Origin: Geobacillus vulcani PSS1
GTDB lineage: Bacteria > Bacillota > Bacilli > Bacillales > Anoxybacillaceae
NCBI RefSeq assembly: GCF_000733845.1
Contig: NZ_JPOI01000001.1
Span: 1,403,501 to 1,467,500, forward strand
Reading direction: 5' to 3'
DNA: 64,000 nucleotides
Below, piece by piece: positions 50,366 to 59,600 of this stretch. A program made the position numbers and the translations under genes. Positions within the stretch are counted from its first letter, which is position 1. The number at the start of each line of letters is the position of its first letter. The notes beneath the pieces are model-generated. The model did no database searches. It had not been told where the DNA came from and saw nothing but the letters and a program-made list of their open reading frames with translations.

Positions 50366-51119
50366 GGCGGAAAACGTCGGCATCCAGTTTGGCGGGCTGA
50401 AGGCGCTCTCTGGTGTAACGATGGAGCTGTATCAAGGGGAGCTCATCGGGCTCATCGGCCCGAACGGCGCAGGAAAAACGACGCTGTTTAACTTGTTGAC
50501 GGGCGTGTATGTGCCGACGGAAGGGCGGATTCTGCTTGACGGCGAGACGTTGAACGGCCTGCCGCCGTATAAAATTACACGCCAAGGGATCAGCCGCACG
50601 TTTCAAAACATTCGCCTGTTTGGCGAGCTGTCGGTTTTGGATAACGTGAAAGTCGCTTACCATGCGCACGCCCGCCATTCGATGCTGAGCTCCATTCTCC
50701 GTCTCCCCTCCCATTTCCGCGGCGAACAGGAAATGGAAGAGAAGGCGGTCGAGTTCTTAAAAATTTTCCAGCTTGACGGCGTCATGCATGAGAAGGCGAA
50801 AAACTTGCCGTACGGCCAGCAGCGGCGGCTCGAGATCGCCCGGGCGCTGGCGGCGCAGCCGAAGGTGCTTTTGCTTGACGAGCCGGCCGCTGGCATGAAC
50901 CCGCAAGAGACGAAAGAATTGATGAAGTTGATCGCGTTCATTCGCGAACGGTTTGCCTTGACGATTTTGTTGATTGAGCATGACATGTCGCTTGTGATGG
51001 GCATATGCGAGCGCATTTACGTGTTGGATCACGGCCAGCTGATCGCCGAAGGCACGCCGGAACAAGTGCGCAGCAACCCGAAAGTGATCGAGGCTTACCT
51101 TGGCGAGGAGGTGTCGTGA
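50340..51119 (+). CDS. livG: Branched-chain amino acid ATPase LivG
   Basis: A 259-residue ATPase with Walker [28 protein letters not shown], the degenerate signature LPYGQQRRLEIARAL and Walker B VLLLDEPAAGMNPQE. Starts inside livM behind GGGAGGAATGAACC. Confidence 0.91.
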   Translation: MAAKTPLLKAENVGIQFGGLKALSGVTMELYQGELIGLIGPNGAGKTTLFNLLTGVYVPTEGRILLDGETLNGLPPYKITRQGISRTFQNIRLFGELSVLDNVKVAYHAHARHSMLSSILRLPSHFRGEQEMEEKAVEFLKIFQLDGVMHEKAKNLPYGQQRRLEIARALAAQPKVLLLDEPAAGMNPQETKELMKLIAFIRERFALTILLIEHDMSLVMGICERIYVLDHGQLIAEGTPEQVRSNPKVIEAYLGEEVS

Positions 51120-51120
51120 C

Positions 51121-51828
51121 GTGTTGAAAGTAGATGGAATCGATGTGTTTTACGGCAACATTCATGCCTTAAAAGGTGTGTCGCTTGAGGTGAACAAAGG
51201 TGAAATCGTCACGCTGATCGGCGCAAACGGCGCCGGCAAAACGACGCTGCTGAAAACCATCTCCGGGCTGTTGAAGCCGAAAAACGGCGACATCGTCTAC
51301 GAAGGGGCCTCGATCGCCGGCAAGGCGGCGCAGTGGATCGTGAAGCAAGGCATTTCCCATGTGCCGGAAGGGCGGCGGGTGTTTGCCAACATGACGGTCG
51401 AGGAAAACTTGGAGCTCGGTGCGTTTTTGCGCAAAGACAAAGACGGCATTCAACAAGATTTTGCCAAAGTCTTTCAGCTGTTTCCCCGCCTTGAGGAGCG
51501 GCGCAAGCAATTGGCCGGCACGCTCTCGGGCGGCGAGCAGCAAATGCTTGCCATCGGCCGCGCGCTCATGGCTCGTCCAAAGCTGCTTTTGCTTGACGAA
51601 CCGTCGATGGGGCTCGCACCGCTGCTTGTCAAGACGATTTTTCGCATCATTCAGGAAATCAATGAGTCAGGGACGACGATTTTGCTTGTCGAGCAAAACG
51701 CCCATATGGCCCTCTCGATCGCCGATCGCGCCTATGTCCTCGAATCGGGCCGCGTCGTCTTGTCGGGAACGGCGGCTGAGCTGCAGGCGAGTGAACAAGT
51801 GAAGCAGGCGTATTTGGGCGGGCATTGA
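51121..51828 (+). CDS. livF: Branched-chain amino acid ATPase LivF
   Basis: A 235-residue ATPase with Walker A GANGAGKTT, signature LSGGEQQMLAIGRAL and Walker B LLLLDEPSMGLAP. GTG 51121 is one base after the livG stop, with GAGGAGG upstream; TTG 51124 is an alternative. Last gene of the operon. Confidence 0.9.
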   Translation: MLKVDGIDVFYGNIHALKGVSLEVNKGEIVTLIGANGAGKTTLLKTISGLLKPKNGDIVYEGASIAGKAAQWIVKQGISHVPEGRRVFANMTVEENLELGAFLRKDKDGIQQDFAKVFQLFPRLEERRKQLAGTLSGGEQQMLAIGRALMARPKLLLLDEPSMGLAPLLVKTIFRIIQEINESGTTILLVEQNAHMALSIADRAYVLESGRVVLSGTAAELQASEQVKQAYLGGH

Positions 51829-51931
51829 GAGCGGCCCGCAGAGGAAGACGGGGATGTATGCAAGGCGGTCCGAATGCTTTGAAATCAGTGGGCAGAGGAA
51901 GAAGGAGCCCTGTATTTGCAGCGGCTGTATA

Positions 51932-52035
51932 GATGCCATTTGGAGTTTTTACCGAGTATTTGATCGACTGTCGGGCGACCGAACCACGCCGCTTCCAGGC
52001 CCATATACGGGTCTGTGAAGCAGGCGGTTGTTCGG
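51932..52035 (+). repeat. Structured repeat, copy B
   Basis: A 104-base direct repeat of 46552-46670. The first 9 bases agree, then 15 bases are missing between two CCATTT words, as if lost by slippage. The last 45 bases are nearly identical. The hairpin core (GCTTCCAGGCCC/GGGTCTGTGAAGC) is conserved, and the base pairs outside it differ but remain paired. It lies to the right of the liv operon. Confidence 0.75.
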
Positions 52036-52041
52036 TCTTAA

Positions 52042-52083
52042 GGCTGATCCAAAACGCACTCGCGTTTTGGATCAGCCCCTTTT
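52042..52083 (+). terminator. Terminator after the liv operon
   Basis: GGCTGATCCAAAACGC and GCGTTTTGGATCAGCC form a perfect 16-bp stem with loop ACTC, followed by CCTTTT. Confidence 0.75.
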
Positions 52084-52205
52084 CTTATGGCGGCATAGAC
52101 GCGTGAAATGATATGCGGCGTTGAACCGTTTTTCGGGTTGAGCCGATCCCCAAACTCGTTCAATCACTCCTCGCCGCCTGACGGAAAACAGCTCACTTGG
52201 CTTTT

Positions 52206-53195
52206 CTAGCGGCGCCGTTGTTGCCGCTCCGCCCGCTCCCACGCTTTTAGGTGCGGATACGGGTCAAACGCCCATTCGGTGTAGCCGTTGTCTTTGTACA
52301 TGCCGTAGTGAAGGTGGGGCGGAAATTTCCCCGCCGTGCCGGGCGGGCCGTAGCCGGAGCTGCCGACCGAGCCGATGATCGTTCCCGGTTCGACGATTTG
52401 TCCCTCGCGAAGATCGGCGGCGAAGCCGTTCAAATGGGCGAAGTAATGGTACGTGTTGTTGATGTCGCGAATGCCGACGCGCCAGCCGCCGTATTTGTTC
52501 CAGCCTTTCAATTCGACGATGCCGTAGCACGTCGAGCGGACCGGAACCCCGTAGCCGGCGAAAATGTCGGTTCCTTCATGAATGCGCCGCCCGCCCCAGC
52601 CGCGCGCATCACCCCACGTATCGCGGTAGCTGTAATTCGCCCGCAACGGAAGTGGAAACACATGGTTGTCCAATTTCAATGTCTGATACTTTTTATAAAT
52701 TTTTACTTTTCCTAAAATCAGGTCGACCGTCTTGGCGCGTTGGTAATAGTTCCAAAGCGCGATTTTGATCTGGCGATGGTCGATGCCGTACGTCTGCAAA
52801 TAGCGGGCTATGGCCATGATGACGTCGTCATCATCATCCGCCCGCGCATGGCCGTCGCCGTCACCGTCCACGCCAAGGCCGCCGAACTGGGAGATGGTGA
52901 ACGGATTCGTATCGTGCGGGTTTTTGTTCAGCGGCCCAGCCCATATGTCCGGCCTGATGTAAATGCCGAGAACGCCGGTCGGTTTGGGCAAATCGCGGCG
53001 CACGTGCCGGATATTTCGCTCATACTGGTCAATGGCGGCGAAGTAGTACCATGGAATCAAGGAGACGGCTTCCGCTTTTTTGTACAGCTCCATTCGCTTT
53101 TCATACACCGCCTCTTCCTGTTCTGCCGCGGAAGCCGCTCCAGCGGCGATCCACAGCACCGCTGCCGCTGATATGGCGGCAAGCCATCGATGCAC
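52206..53195 (-). CDS. lytH: Spore cortex L-Ala-D-Glu endopeptidase (M23)
   Basis: A 329-residue secreted metallopeptidase that trims cortex stem peptides during sporulation in B. subtilis. A signal peptide (LAAISAAAVLWIAAGAASAAE) is followed by an N-terminal helical domain and a LytM/M23 domain. The zinc ligands are in GRRIHEGTDIFA (HxxxD) and FPPHLHYGM (HxH). GTG 53195 behind AAAGGGGGAATACGC. In B. subtilis it neighbours yunB; here the liv operon separates them. Confidence 0.9.
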   Translation of the reverse strand: MHRWLAAISAAAVLWIAAGAASAAEQEEAVYEKRMELYKKAEAVSLIPWYYFAAIDQYERNIRHVRRDLPKPTGVLGIYIRPDIWAGPLNKNPHDTNPFTISQFGGLGVDGDGDGHARADDDDDVIMAIARYLQTYGIDHRQIKIALWNYYQRAKTVDLILGKVKIYKKYQTLKLDNHVFPLPLRANYSYRDTWGDARGWGGRRIHEGTDIFAGYGVPVRSTCYGIVELKGWNKYGGWRVGIRDINNTYHYFAHLNGFAADLREGQIVEPGTIIGSVGSSGYGPPGTAGKFPPHLHYGMYKDNGYTEWAFDPYPHLKAWERAERQQRRR

Positions 53196-53298
53196 GCGTA
53201 TTCCCCCTTTCCGCCCGTTTCCTACTGTTTAGTTTGGAGAGAAACGCCCGTTTCATAAATGTAAAAAGGAGGAAACTCGCTTGACTGGGCGATTTCTT

Positions 53299-53327
53299 TT
53301 TGTTTTTCCGCGCTTTTCATTTATAAT
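53299..53327 (+). promoter_or_regulatory. lipA promoter
   Basis: A perfect -10, TATAAT (53322-53327), with a weak TTTGTT -35 at 17-base spacing, 38 bases before lipA. Confidence 0.45.
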
Positions 53328-53364
53328 GAAAAATGAACAATCCTCGACAAGTGGAGTGAGAACG

Positions 53365-54261
53365 ATGGCGACAAAAGAAGAACATGTCCGCAAGCCGGAC
53401 TGGTTGAAAATTAAGCTGAATACGAATGAGCATTATGTCGGGTTGAAGAAGCTCATGCGGGAAAACCGTTTACATACCGTGTGCGAAGAGGCGAAGTGTC
53501 CGAACATTCACGAATGCTGGGCGGTTCGGCGGACGGCGACGTTTATGATTTTAGGCAACGTCTGCACGCGCGCGTGCCGCTTTTGCGCCGTCAAAACCGG
53601 GCTGCCGACGGAGCTCGATTGGCAGGAGCCGGAACGCGTCGCGGAATCGGTTCGCATCATGAACTTAAAGCACGTCGTCGTCACCGCTGTCGCCCGCGAT
53701 GACTTGAAAGACGGCGGAGCGGCCGTATTCGCCGAAACGGTGCGCGCCATCCGCCGGAAAAATCCGTTCACGACGATCGAGGTGCTGCCGTCGGATATGG
53801 GCGGGGTGTATGAAAACTTAAAAATTTTGATGGACGCCCGCCCGGATATTTTGAACCATAACATTGAAACGGTGCGCCGCCTGACGCCAAGAGTGCGCGC
53901 GCGGGCGACGTACGAGCGCTCGCTTGAGTTTTTGCGGCGCGCGAAAGAACTGCAGCCGGACATTCCGACGAAGTCGAGCATCATGGTCGGCCTTGGGGAA
54001 ACGAAAGAGGAAATCATTGAAGCGATGGATGACTTACGCGCCAACCATGTCGATATTTTGACGATCGGCCAGTATTTGCAGCCGACGAAAAAACATTTGA
54101 AGGTCGTGAAATATTACCACCCGGACGAGTTTCAAGAGCTGAAAGAAATCGCGTTAAGCAAAGGGTTCAGCCATTGTGAAGCCGGTCCGCTCGTCCGCTC
54201 CTCGTACCATGCTGACGAGCAGGTGAATGAAGCGGCGAAAGCGCGGCAGTTGAAAGCGTAA
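53365..54261 (+). CDS. lipA: Lipoyl synthase
   Basis: A 298-residue radical SAM enzyme that inserts two sulfurs into octanoyl chains on carrier proteins, including GcvH. The auxiliary cluster cysteines are in [12 protein letters not shown] and the radical SAM triad in [20 protein letters not shown] is the C-terminal serine motif (RSSY) that ligates the auxiliary cluster. ATG 53365 behind GTGGAGTGAGAACG gives the standard length. Confidence 0.96.
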   Translation: MATKEEHVRKPDWLKIKLNTNEHYVGLKKLMRENRLHTVCEEAKCPNIHECWAVRRTATFMILGNVCTRACRFCAVKTGLPTELDWQEPERVAESVRIMNLKHVVVTAVARDDLKDGGAAVFAETVRAIRRKNPFTTIEVLPSDMGGVYENLKILMDARPDILNHNIETVRRLTPRVRARATYERSLEFLRRAKELQPDIPTKSSIMVGLGETKEEIIEAMDDLRANHVDILTIGQYLQPTKKHLKVVKYYHPDEFQELKEIALSKGFSHCEAGPLVRSSYHADEQVNEAAKARQLKA

Positions 54262-54332
54262 CATCCAACGAACGGCGCAAAAGCAAGCGTTGTTTCAGCG
54301 GCTGAAAGCATCATTCCGGCCAGATGAACGCG

Positions 54333-54377
54333 AAGAAACGGTCATGCCTTTCATAACGAAGGCAGACCGTTTCTTTT
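54333..54377. terminator. Bidirectional terminator between lipA and yutC
   Basis: AAGAAACGGTC-AT-GCCTT pairs with AAGGC-A-GACCGTTTCTT around an 8-base loop, flanked by TTTT on the plus strand. Confidence 0.8.
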
Positions 54378-54379
54378 CC

Positions 54380-55066
54380 TCAGCGTTCCGCTTTTGTCGC
54401 CCGCGGCGTGCCGTCGCGGAAATCGCGGTCCAGTTCATCGTTGGTTTCGTTGATCATTTCGCCGTTTTCATTTTCCCCGTCGCTCAGTTTTTTTCCTTGT
54501 GGATATTTCAACATCCGCTGAATCGTGGCATCGAGAATTTGATCGATGTTGCGTGTGTTCGAATCAAGGCGCCCGAAGCGCTCGATGTCCTTCATCAGCT
54601 GTGGATTGTCGGCGACATACACATGGTAGTAGCGGGGAACGACGGAAAGCGCCGTTTTTTTCACTTGATCGGCCGTTTGCTGCCGGTTGCTCGTGTCCGC
54701 GTCATACACGACGAGCACTTCCTCATCCGTGACGAGTGTGGCGACGTCTTTCACGCCCGGCAGCTGGGTGCACAATTTGCTGATCAAATCCGCTGCTTTC
54801 TCGCGGTTGAAGGACGGCATGTCGTTATAGCCGTTTGCATCGCCGAGGATCGGGCTTTTTTGATGGCGAACGTAGCCGAAGTTATTCATCGGCGTGTCAT
54901 CGCCGTTGGGCACCCCGTTTTCATTGTACAGCTCGTTGCGGTCGGTGACATTGATCGTGTTGCCGCTCCGCTTGTAAATGTCGGTGTTTTCGTCCTGAGC
55001 CGTCTGCGCGCAGCCGGCGAGGGCGAGGGCCGTCCCGAACGCAACGGCCAGCCATGGTTGTCTCAT
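54380..55066 (-). CDS. yutC: YhcN/YlaJ-family sporulation lipoprotein
   Basis: A 228-residue lipoprotein with signal MRQPWLAVAFGTALALAGC. The YhcN/YlaJ domain follows (KAADLISKLCTQLPGVKDVATLVTD and VPRYYHVYVADNP). The acidic C-terminus is typical of forespore membrane proteins. Start 55066 behind AAGGGGGTGCTGACG. Convergent with lipA. Confidence 0.85.
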   Translation of the reverse strand: MRQPWLAVAFGTALALAGCAQTAQDENTDIYKRSGNTINVTDRNELYNENGVPNGDDTPMNNFGYVRHQKSPILGDANGYNDMPSFNREKAADLISKLCTQLPGVKDVATLVTDEEVLVVYDADTSNRQQTADQVKKTALSVVPRYYHVYVADNPQLMKDIERFGRLDSNTRNIDQILDATIQRMLKYPQGKKLSDGENENGEMINETNDELDRDFRDGTPRATKAER

Positions 55067-55178
55067 CGTCAGCACCCCCTTCGCTTTTAGGGTGGCACCG
55101 GGAGGTTCGTTTGATGACAGTAATTGATTGGGTGCGATGCATCGTTTATGATGGAAGTGGAAAGGCGAGGTGAGAACA

Positions 55179-55454
55179 GTGATTTGCATTAACAATCATT
55201 GTTACGAGCTGGTGGAAAATGTGAAAAACGCCTTTAATGAAGAAGCCTTTCGCGCTCGATACGCGGACATTTTGGCGAAGTACGACTACATCGTCGGGGA
55301 CTGGGGGTACAACCAGCTCCGCCTGCGCGGTTTTTTTGATGACCATAACCAAAAAGCGACGTACGATACGAAAATCAGCACGTTGTCGGAATATTTGTAT
55401 GAATATTGCAATTTCGGTTGCGCGTACTTTGTGTTGCGCAAGGTGAAACGATAA
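55179..55454 (+). CDS. yutD: YutD-like protein (DUF1027)
   Basis: A 91-residue protein with the conserved DYIVGDWGYNQLRLRGFFDD, TYDTKISTLSEYLYEYCNFGCAYFVL. I favour GTG 55179 at 8-base spacing from AGGCGAGG; GTG 55170 is possible. Function unknown but widely conserved in Firmicutes. Confidence 0.82.
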   Translation: MICINNHCYELVENVKNAFNEEAFRARYADILAKYDYIVGDWGYNQLRLRGFFDDHNQKATYDTKISTLSEYLYEYCNFGCAYFVLRKVKR

Positions 55455-55661
55455 CCGCGCCAGCGGACCGCGGCGGCGCGGGAGAAGAGGCGGGAGCAAG
55501 AAACCGCTGTGCGGCGAAGGGCTCGCAAGGCGGGAAGATGACTCGCGGACAGACAAAAGACGGCGCGACATTCCTCATCGCTGCCGCATGGCGAGACGGC
55601 AAACGCGGCAGCCGCCATAGGCTGGGCGGCTGCTCCGTTTCTTTCGCTGCCCTGCTGAATG

Positions 55662-55955
55662 TCAAGGCTGCTCTTCCGTTTCATTGTACGGAAACTGTTC
55701 GCTGCTGCGCGGATCATCGTGCGGCGGGTGGGCGGCTGGGTCGCGCCTTGGAATGTTTTGGTGGAACGATTTGAACTCGTAGTTGAAGGCGCTGTAATGC
55801 CGCTGTCCTTCTTGCCAAGGCGTGCTTTTGTTTTCGACCGGCGCGTCATCGCGGCGCGGCGAGCCGTACGGCCCTTCTGGGAACTCTTCAGCGGTCAAGA
55901 AATGGCGCTGTTTCTCAACGGCGGAAAAATCGGCGTATGTTTCCCGTTCCGCCAT
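55662..55955 (-). CDS. Small conserved hydrophilic protein (97 aa)
   Basis: A 97-residue hydrophilic protein with the ribosome site GAAGGAAGGTGAG. AERETYADFSAVEKQRHFLTAEEFPEGPYGSP at the start and QRHYSAFNYEFKSFHQNIPRRDP look like a conserved small cytosolic protein. I recognise no family. Two in-frame starts exist; 55955 fits the ribosome site. Confidence 0.6.
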   Translation of the reverse strand: MAERETYADFSAVEKQRHFLTAEEFPEGPYGSPRRDDAPVENKSTPWQEGQRHYSAFNYEFKSFHQNIPRRDPAAHPPHDDPRSSEQFPYNETEEQP

Positions 55956-56013
55956 TCGTCTCACCTTCCTTCGCTCGTGGGTTGTTTCATAAGATGCCCG
56001 AAACCGAGGAAGG

Positions 56014-56283
56014 TTATGAGAGATATTCCTCTAAAAAAGCGCGCAAATCGTTGGCATCTTGTTCATGAAGCTGATAAGCGTGCTCGATATAGCCTGGCTC
56101 CTCTAAATCGTCGCGCCCGAGAATGGCAAAGCGGTTGCCTTGCAAGTCGAGCACAAGCCACTTTCCGTAAAAACGATCCGTTTCGATGAGCGCCAAATCA
56201 AACCGCTGCCGCTCGCCGACAAAGCTGACGAAGCGGACGGCCGCTTCGACGGTGTCATCGTATAAGTAGAACCGTTCACTCAT
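56014..56283 (-). CDS. DUF3055-like protein
   Basis: An 89-residue acidic protein. The pattern LYDDTVEAAVRFVSFVGERQRFDLALIETDRFYGK, then GRDDLEEPGYIEHAYQL, is that of the small Bacillaceae DUF3055 family. Start 56283 behind AAGGGGGC. Function unknown. Confidence 0.72.
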   Translation of the reverse strand: MSERFYLYDDTVEAAVRFVSFVGERQRFDLALIETDRFYGKWLVLDLQGNRFAILGRDDLEEPGYIEHAYQLHEQDANDLRAFLEEYLS

Positions 56284-56381
56284 CTTCAAGCCCCCTTATT
56301 CGTCCGTCTACGTTCATCATAACAGATGGTCGGTGAAAACGGGAGAAGGCAAATCGCACAAAGGAACGAGGAGGATGACGG

Positions 56382-56819
56382 ATGTATTTTGTTGATCGCA
56401 AAAAGCTGGAAGAAACGCTCAGCTACATGGAACAAATGATGGCTCTCTACAAGGCGGAAGAACGTTGGGACGAACCGCTCCGGCAATTGGCGCTCGAGCG
56501 GATCGCTCATGTCGTCATCGAGGCGGTGTTGGACGTCGGCAACGCCATGATCGACGGGTTCATTATGCGCGACCCGGGAAGCTACAACGACATCATCGAC
56601 ATTTTGGCGGATGAACGAGTGATTTCAACTGCGGATGCCGACCGATTGAAAGCGTTCATCGCCCATCGGAAAATGCTTGTGCACGAATATGCACGCGTCG
56701 ATCATGCGAAATTGCTCGCTGATCTGAACGAACATTTGCCGGCGCTTGAAGCGTATCCGAAGGCGGTGCGCGCTTACCTTGAAAGCGAGCTTGGCCCGGT
56801 GTCGGCGTTTCGCAATTGA
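56382..56819 (+). CDS. yutE: HepT-like protein (DUF86)
   Basis: A 145-residue helical protein of the HEPN/HepT family. The RNase motif RX4-6HXY is intact: Arg96, His101 and Tyr103 in RKMLVHEYARV. FVDRKKLEETLSYMEQM opens it, as in B. subtilis YutE. HepT toxins usually adjoin a MntA nucleotidyltransferase antitoxin, but none is adjacent here; the next gene is a phosphatase. It may be a housekeeping RNase or a solitary remnant of a toxin system. Confidence 0.82.
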   Translation: MYFVDRKKLEETLSYMEQMMALYKAEERWDEPLRQLALERIAHVVIEAVLDVGNAMIDGFIMRDPGSYNDIIDILADERVISTADADRLKAFIAHRKMLVHEYARVDHAKLLADLNEHLPALEAYPKAVRAYLESELGPVSAFRN

Positions 56820-56843
56820 TGGCGGGAAAGGGGAGCGAATGCA

Positions 56844-57614
56844 TTGAAACGATACAACGGTTACCTCATCGATTTGGACGGAACGATGTACCGCGGCGCG
56901 GAATGCATCGCTGAGGCGCGGACGTTTGTCAACGAGCTGCACCGCCGCGGCATTCCGTATTTGTTTGTCACGAACAATTCGTCGCGCACACCGGCGCAAG
57001 TGGCGGAAAAACTGCGTTCGTTCGGCGTGCCGGCCGAGGAGAAGCATGTGTTTACGACAAGCCAAGCGACGGCGAATTATATTTTTGAAAAAAAACCGGA
57101 TGCTTCTGTGTATATGATCGGTGAAGAAGGGCTCCAAACCGCCTTGGCGGCGAAAGGATTCCGCTTTGCCGGGGAAGAGGCGGATGTTGTTGTCATCGGC
57201 ATTGACCGGCAAATTACATATGAAAAGTTCGCTGTCGCTTGTCTTGCGGTTCGAAATGGAGCGATGTTCATCTCCACCAACGGCGACATCGCCTTGCCGA
57301 CGGAGCGCGGATTGCTTCCGGGCAACGGGGCGCTGACGTCGGTTGTCGCCGTATCGACGCAGGTGCAGCCGACGTTTATCGGCAAGCCGGAAAAAATCAT
57401 TATGGAGCAGGCGCTTAAAGTGCTCGGCGTCCCGAAGGAGGACGTGCTGATGATCGGCGACTATTATGAAACGGATATTTTAGCCGGCATGAACGCCGGC
57501 ATCGATACGCTTTTAGTCCATACGGGCGTTACGACAAAAGACATGCTCGCCCGCTATGAACGGCAGCCGACGTATACGGCCGATTCGCTTTTGGAATGGC
57601 TTGAACGCTTATAA
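56844..57614 (+). CDS. yutF: HAD-superfamily phosphatase, NagD-like
   Basis: A 256-residue HAD hydrolase with a C2 cap. Motif I is DLDGTMY, motif II TNNSSR, motif III lysine in IGKPEK, motif IV GDYYETDI. NagD-type enzymes dephosphorylate sugar or nucleoside phosphates; the substrate is unclear. TTG start at 56844 behind AAAGGGGAGCGAATGC. Confidence 0.9.
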   Translation: MKRYNGYLIDLDGTMYRGAECIAEARTFVNELHRRGIPYLFVTNNSSRTPAQVAEKLRSFGVPAEEKHVFTTSQATANYIFEKKPDASVYMIGEEGLQTALAAKGFRFAGEEADVVVIGIDRQITYEKFAVACLAVRNGAMFISTNGDIALPTERGLLPGNGALTSVVAVSTQVQPTFIGKPEKIIMEQALKVLGVPKEDVLMIGDYYETDILAGMNAGIDTLLVHTGVTTKDMLARYERQPTYTADSLLEWLERL

Positions 57615-57616
57615 AC

Positions 57617-57650
57617 AACGCCGCTTTGCCAAAAAAGGCAAGGCGGCGTT
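57617..57650. terminator. Terminator between yutF and yutG
   Basis: AACGCCGCTTTGCC and GGCAAGGCGGCGTT pair over 14 bp (one G-T) around six A. It can serve both convergent genes. Confidence 0.8.
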
Positions 57651-57696
57651 TCATGTTGTCTGTGCGGACGGAGAACGCGCATAGGCGGCGTCGGCG

Positions 57697-58185
57697 TTAT
57701 TCCGCATTGGCGGCCCGATGCGCCAGGCGGCTTGACGCCGCCGCGGCGATGGCGCCGACGATGTCGTCCAAAAACGTGTTGCATTTGCCGGTCGATTTAT
57801 CATTTAAATATTGTAAAATGCCCGGTTTTTGCTTATCGATGTATCCATAGTTCGTAAACCCGATCGACCCGTATACGTTGACGATCGACAGCGCCAAAAT
57901 TTCGTCGACGCCATACAGCCCTTCATCACGGCGGATGATCGACTGCAGCGGCTCATCGAGCCGGCCGTCTTCCGCCAGTTTATCCAATTGGATGCCGGTT
58001 AAAATTGCGTTTTGCACTTCACGCTTGGAAATGACGCGGTTGACGTTTTCGATGCACTCGTCCATCGTTAAATCGGGATGATATTTTGATTGCAAATAAT
58101 AAACGAGCTCTGCGATTTTTTCCACGGTCACTCCGCGTTCTTCCAGCCAACGGCGGGCGGTTTGTTCGAGATTGTTCATGCTCAT
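57697..58185 (-). CDS. yutG: Phosphatidylglycerophosphatase A-related protein
   Basis: A 162-residue PgpA-family protein. The metal-binding block DEILALSIVNVYGSIGFTNYGYIDKQKPGI and the C-terminal CNTFLDDIVGAIAAAASS match YutG. It lacks the long membrane helices of E. coli PgpA. It may dephosphorylate phosphatidylglycerophosphate. Start 58185 behind CAGGTGAAACCC. Confidence 0.82.
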   Translation of the reverse strand: MSMNNLEQTARRWLEERGVTVEKIAELVYYLQSKYHPDLTMDECIENVNRVISKREVQNAILTGIQLDKLAEDGRLDEPLQSIIRRDEGLYGVDEILALSIVNVYGSIGFTNYGYIDKQKPGILQYLNDKSTGKCNTFLDDIVGAIAAAASSRLAHRAANAE

Positions 58186-58452
58186 GGGTTTCACCTGTTT
58201 CTTTTTAGAAAGTCGTTTTCTATATATATGTATCATCTCATAAATCAGTCCGTCATATAAAGAAAAATGCTCACCGGCTTTTTTGGCGCCCGCGCGCATA
58301 TATAAAAAATAGCCCCTTTTTCCGCGGCTGTATGGTTGCCGGCCCCGCACGGCCCTGTTTCGCGCTGGGGCGGAATTGGGGGCATCGATGGGGGAAGACG
58401 ACGGAGCGGAATGGGCGGGATGGATCGTTTCGGCACATAAGGAGGTTTAGCG

Positions 58453-59454
58453 ATGGAAGAATGGGTGCGTGAACAGTACGGCATGCGCGTCGAGCGGGTG
58501 GAGCGAAGAGGGAGGCATACAGCGTTTTGGCATAAAGAAGGGCGTTTTTTGCTCGTTCCCGCTGATGGACGGAACGAAGCCGAGATGGAAGAACGCCAGC
58601 AAATGAGCCGCTATTTGCGGGCAAAAGGAGTGGACGGAGTCGGAGAGCTGGTCAAAACGACGTCCGGAACGTATATCGCCCCCTATCATGGACAGCCGTT
58701 GGTGCTCGTTCGCGCTCCGCTTCCGGCGGCTCGCTTTCGTTCGCTCGGAAGGGAACTGGCGGTGATGCATGAATGCGGGAGAACATGTCCATGGCCGATC
58801 ATCGCCTGCCGGCGCATCGGCCAGTGGCGGGAGCTGTGGGCGAAGCGGATCGACCAAATGGAGGCGTTTTGGTCGAGCAAGCTCGCTTCCGGGCCGTCGT
58901 CGCCGTTTGATTGTCTGTTTATCGAATCGTTCCCGTATTATTTAGGCTTGGCGGAAAACGCGGTGCAATACGTGGCGGATACGGAGATTGACGAAGAACC
59001 GGGACGCATCGATTACGCGGCGTTTTGCCATGAGCGTCTCCCCAAGGCGGAGTGGGTTGGGGGGATCGAAGCGAAGCTGCCGACCGATTGGGTGTATGAC
59101 CATTGCGCCCGGGATTTGGCAGAATGGGTGCGCCATTTATACGAAAAGAGCGGACTTGGCTGCCAGCGGGCGGTGCGTCAGTTTTTTCAAGAGTATGAAC
59201 ATGCGGCGCGGCTGTCGCCGTTTGCTTGGCGGCTCGTTTACGGAAGGTTGTTGTTTCCACTTTCATATTTTGAATGTGTCGAGGCGTACTATATCGCTGC
59301 GGACGAGAGCGAACGGTCAAGGCGGGAGGGAGAGCTGCGGCGCCTGCTCGATCGATCGCATGAATATGAACGATTTTTGGCCGCGTTTGCCAAGATCGCT
59401 GGCATCTCGAGCCACATTCGCCTGCCGGCAGTCGAGTGGCTGCCGCCGGCGTAA
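58453..59454 (+). CDS. yutH: Spore coat-associated protein YutH
   Basis: A 333-residue protein of the CotS/YutH family, an aminoglycoside-phosphotransferase-like fold. It is divergent: no complete kinase HxDxxxxN motif, with the central CARDLAEWVRHLY in its place. ATG 58453 behind AAGGAGGTTTAGCG. Probably a pseudokinase in the coat. Same neighbourhood as in B. subtilis. Confidence 0.82.
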   Translation: MEEWVREQYGMRVERVERRGRHTAFWHKEGRFLLVPADGRNEAEMEERQQMSRYLRAKGVDGVGELVKTTSGTYIAPYHGQPLVLVRAPLPAARFRSLGRELAVMHECGRTCPWPIIACRRIGQWRELWAKRIDQMEAFWSSKLASGPSSPFDCLFIESFPYYLGLAENAVQYVADTEIDEEPGRIDYAAFCHERLPKAEWVGGIEAKLPTDWVYDHCARDLAEWVRHLYEKSGLGCQRAVRQFFQEYEHAARLSPFAWRLVYGRLLFPLSYFECVEAYYIAADESERSRREGELRRLLDRSHEYERFLAAFAKIAGISSHIRLPAVEWLPPA

Positions 59455-59600
59455 CGTAAGGGAAGACAACTTCCCACTTTTTTTGGCCAAAACGAACAAA
59501 CGCCCGCTTCCCTGTCGATGACATCCACGGACAACTTTCCGTTTTTTTTCGTCTAAAGTTGTGATAAGATTTAGAAAAAAACAAAGTGAGGGGCTGCATC

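Larger units (their letters stand above)
51829..52205. other. Non-coding stretch after livF
   Basis: No gene is apparent. It contains copy B of the structured repeat and a perfect hairpin terminator. The last 120 bases, before the stop of lytH on the other strand, show nothing recognisable. Confidence 0.6.

Noticed and set aside
54290..55090. 266-residue plus-strand frame opposite yutC
   Set aside because: Antisense to a lipoprotein gene with signal peptide, lipobox and family domain.
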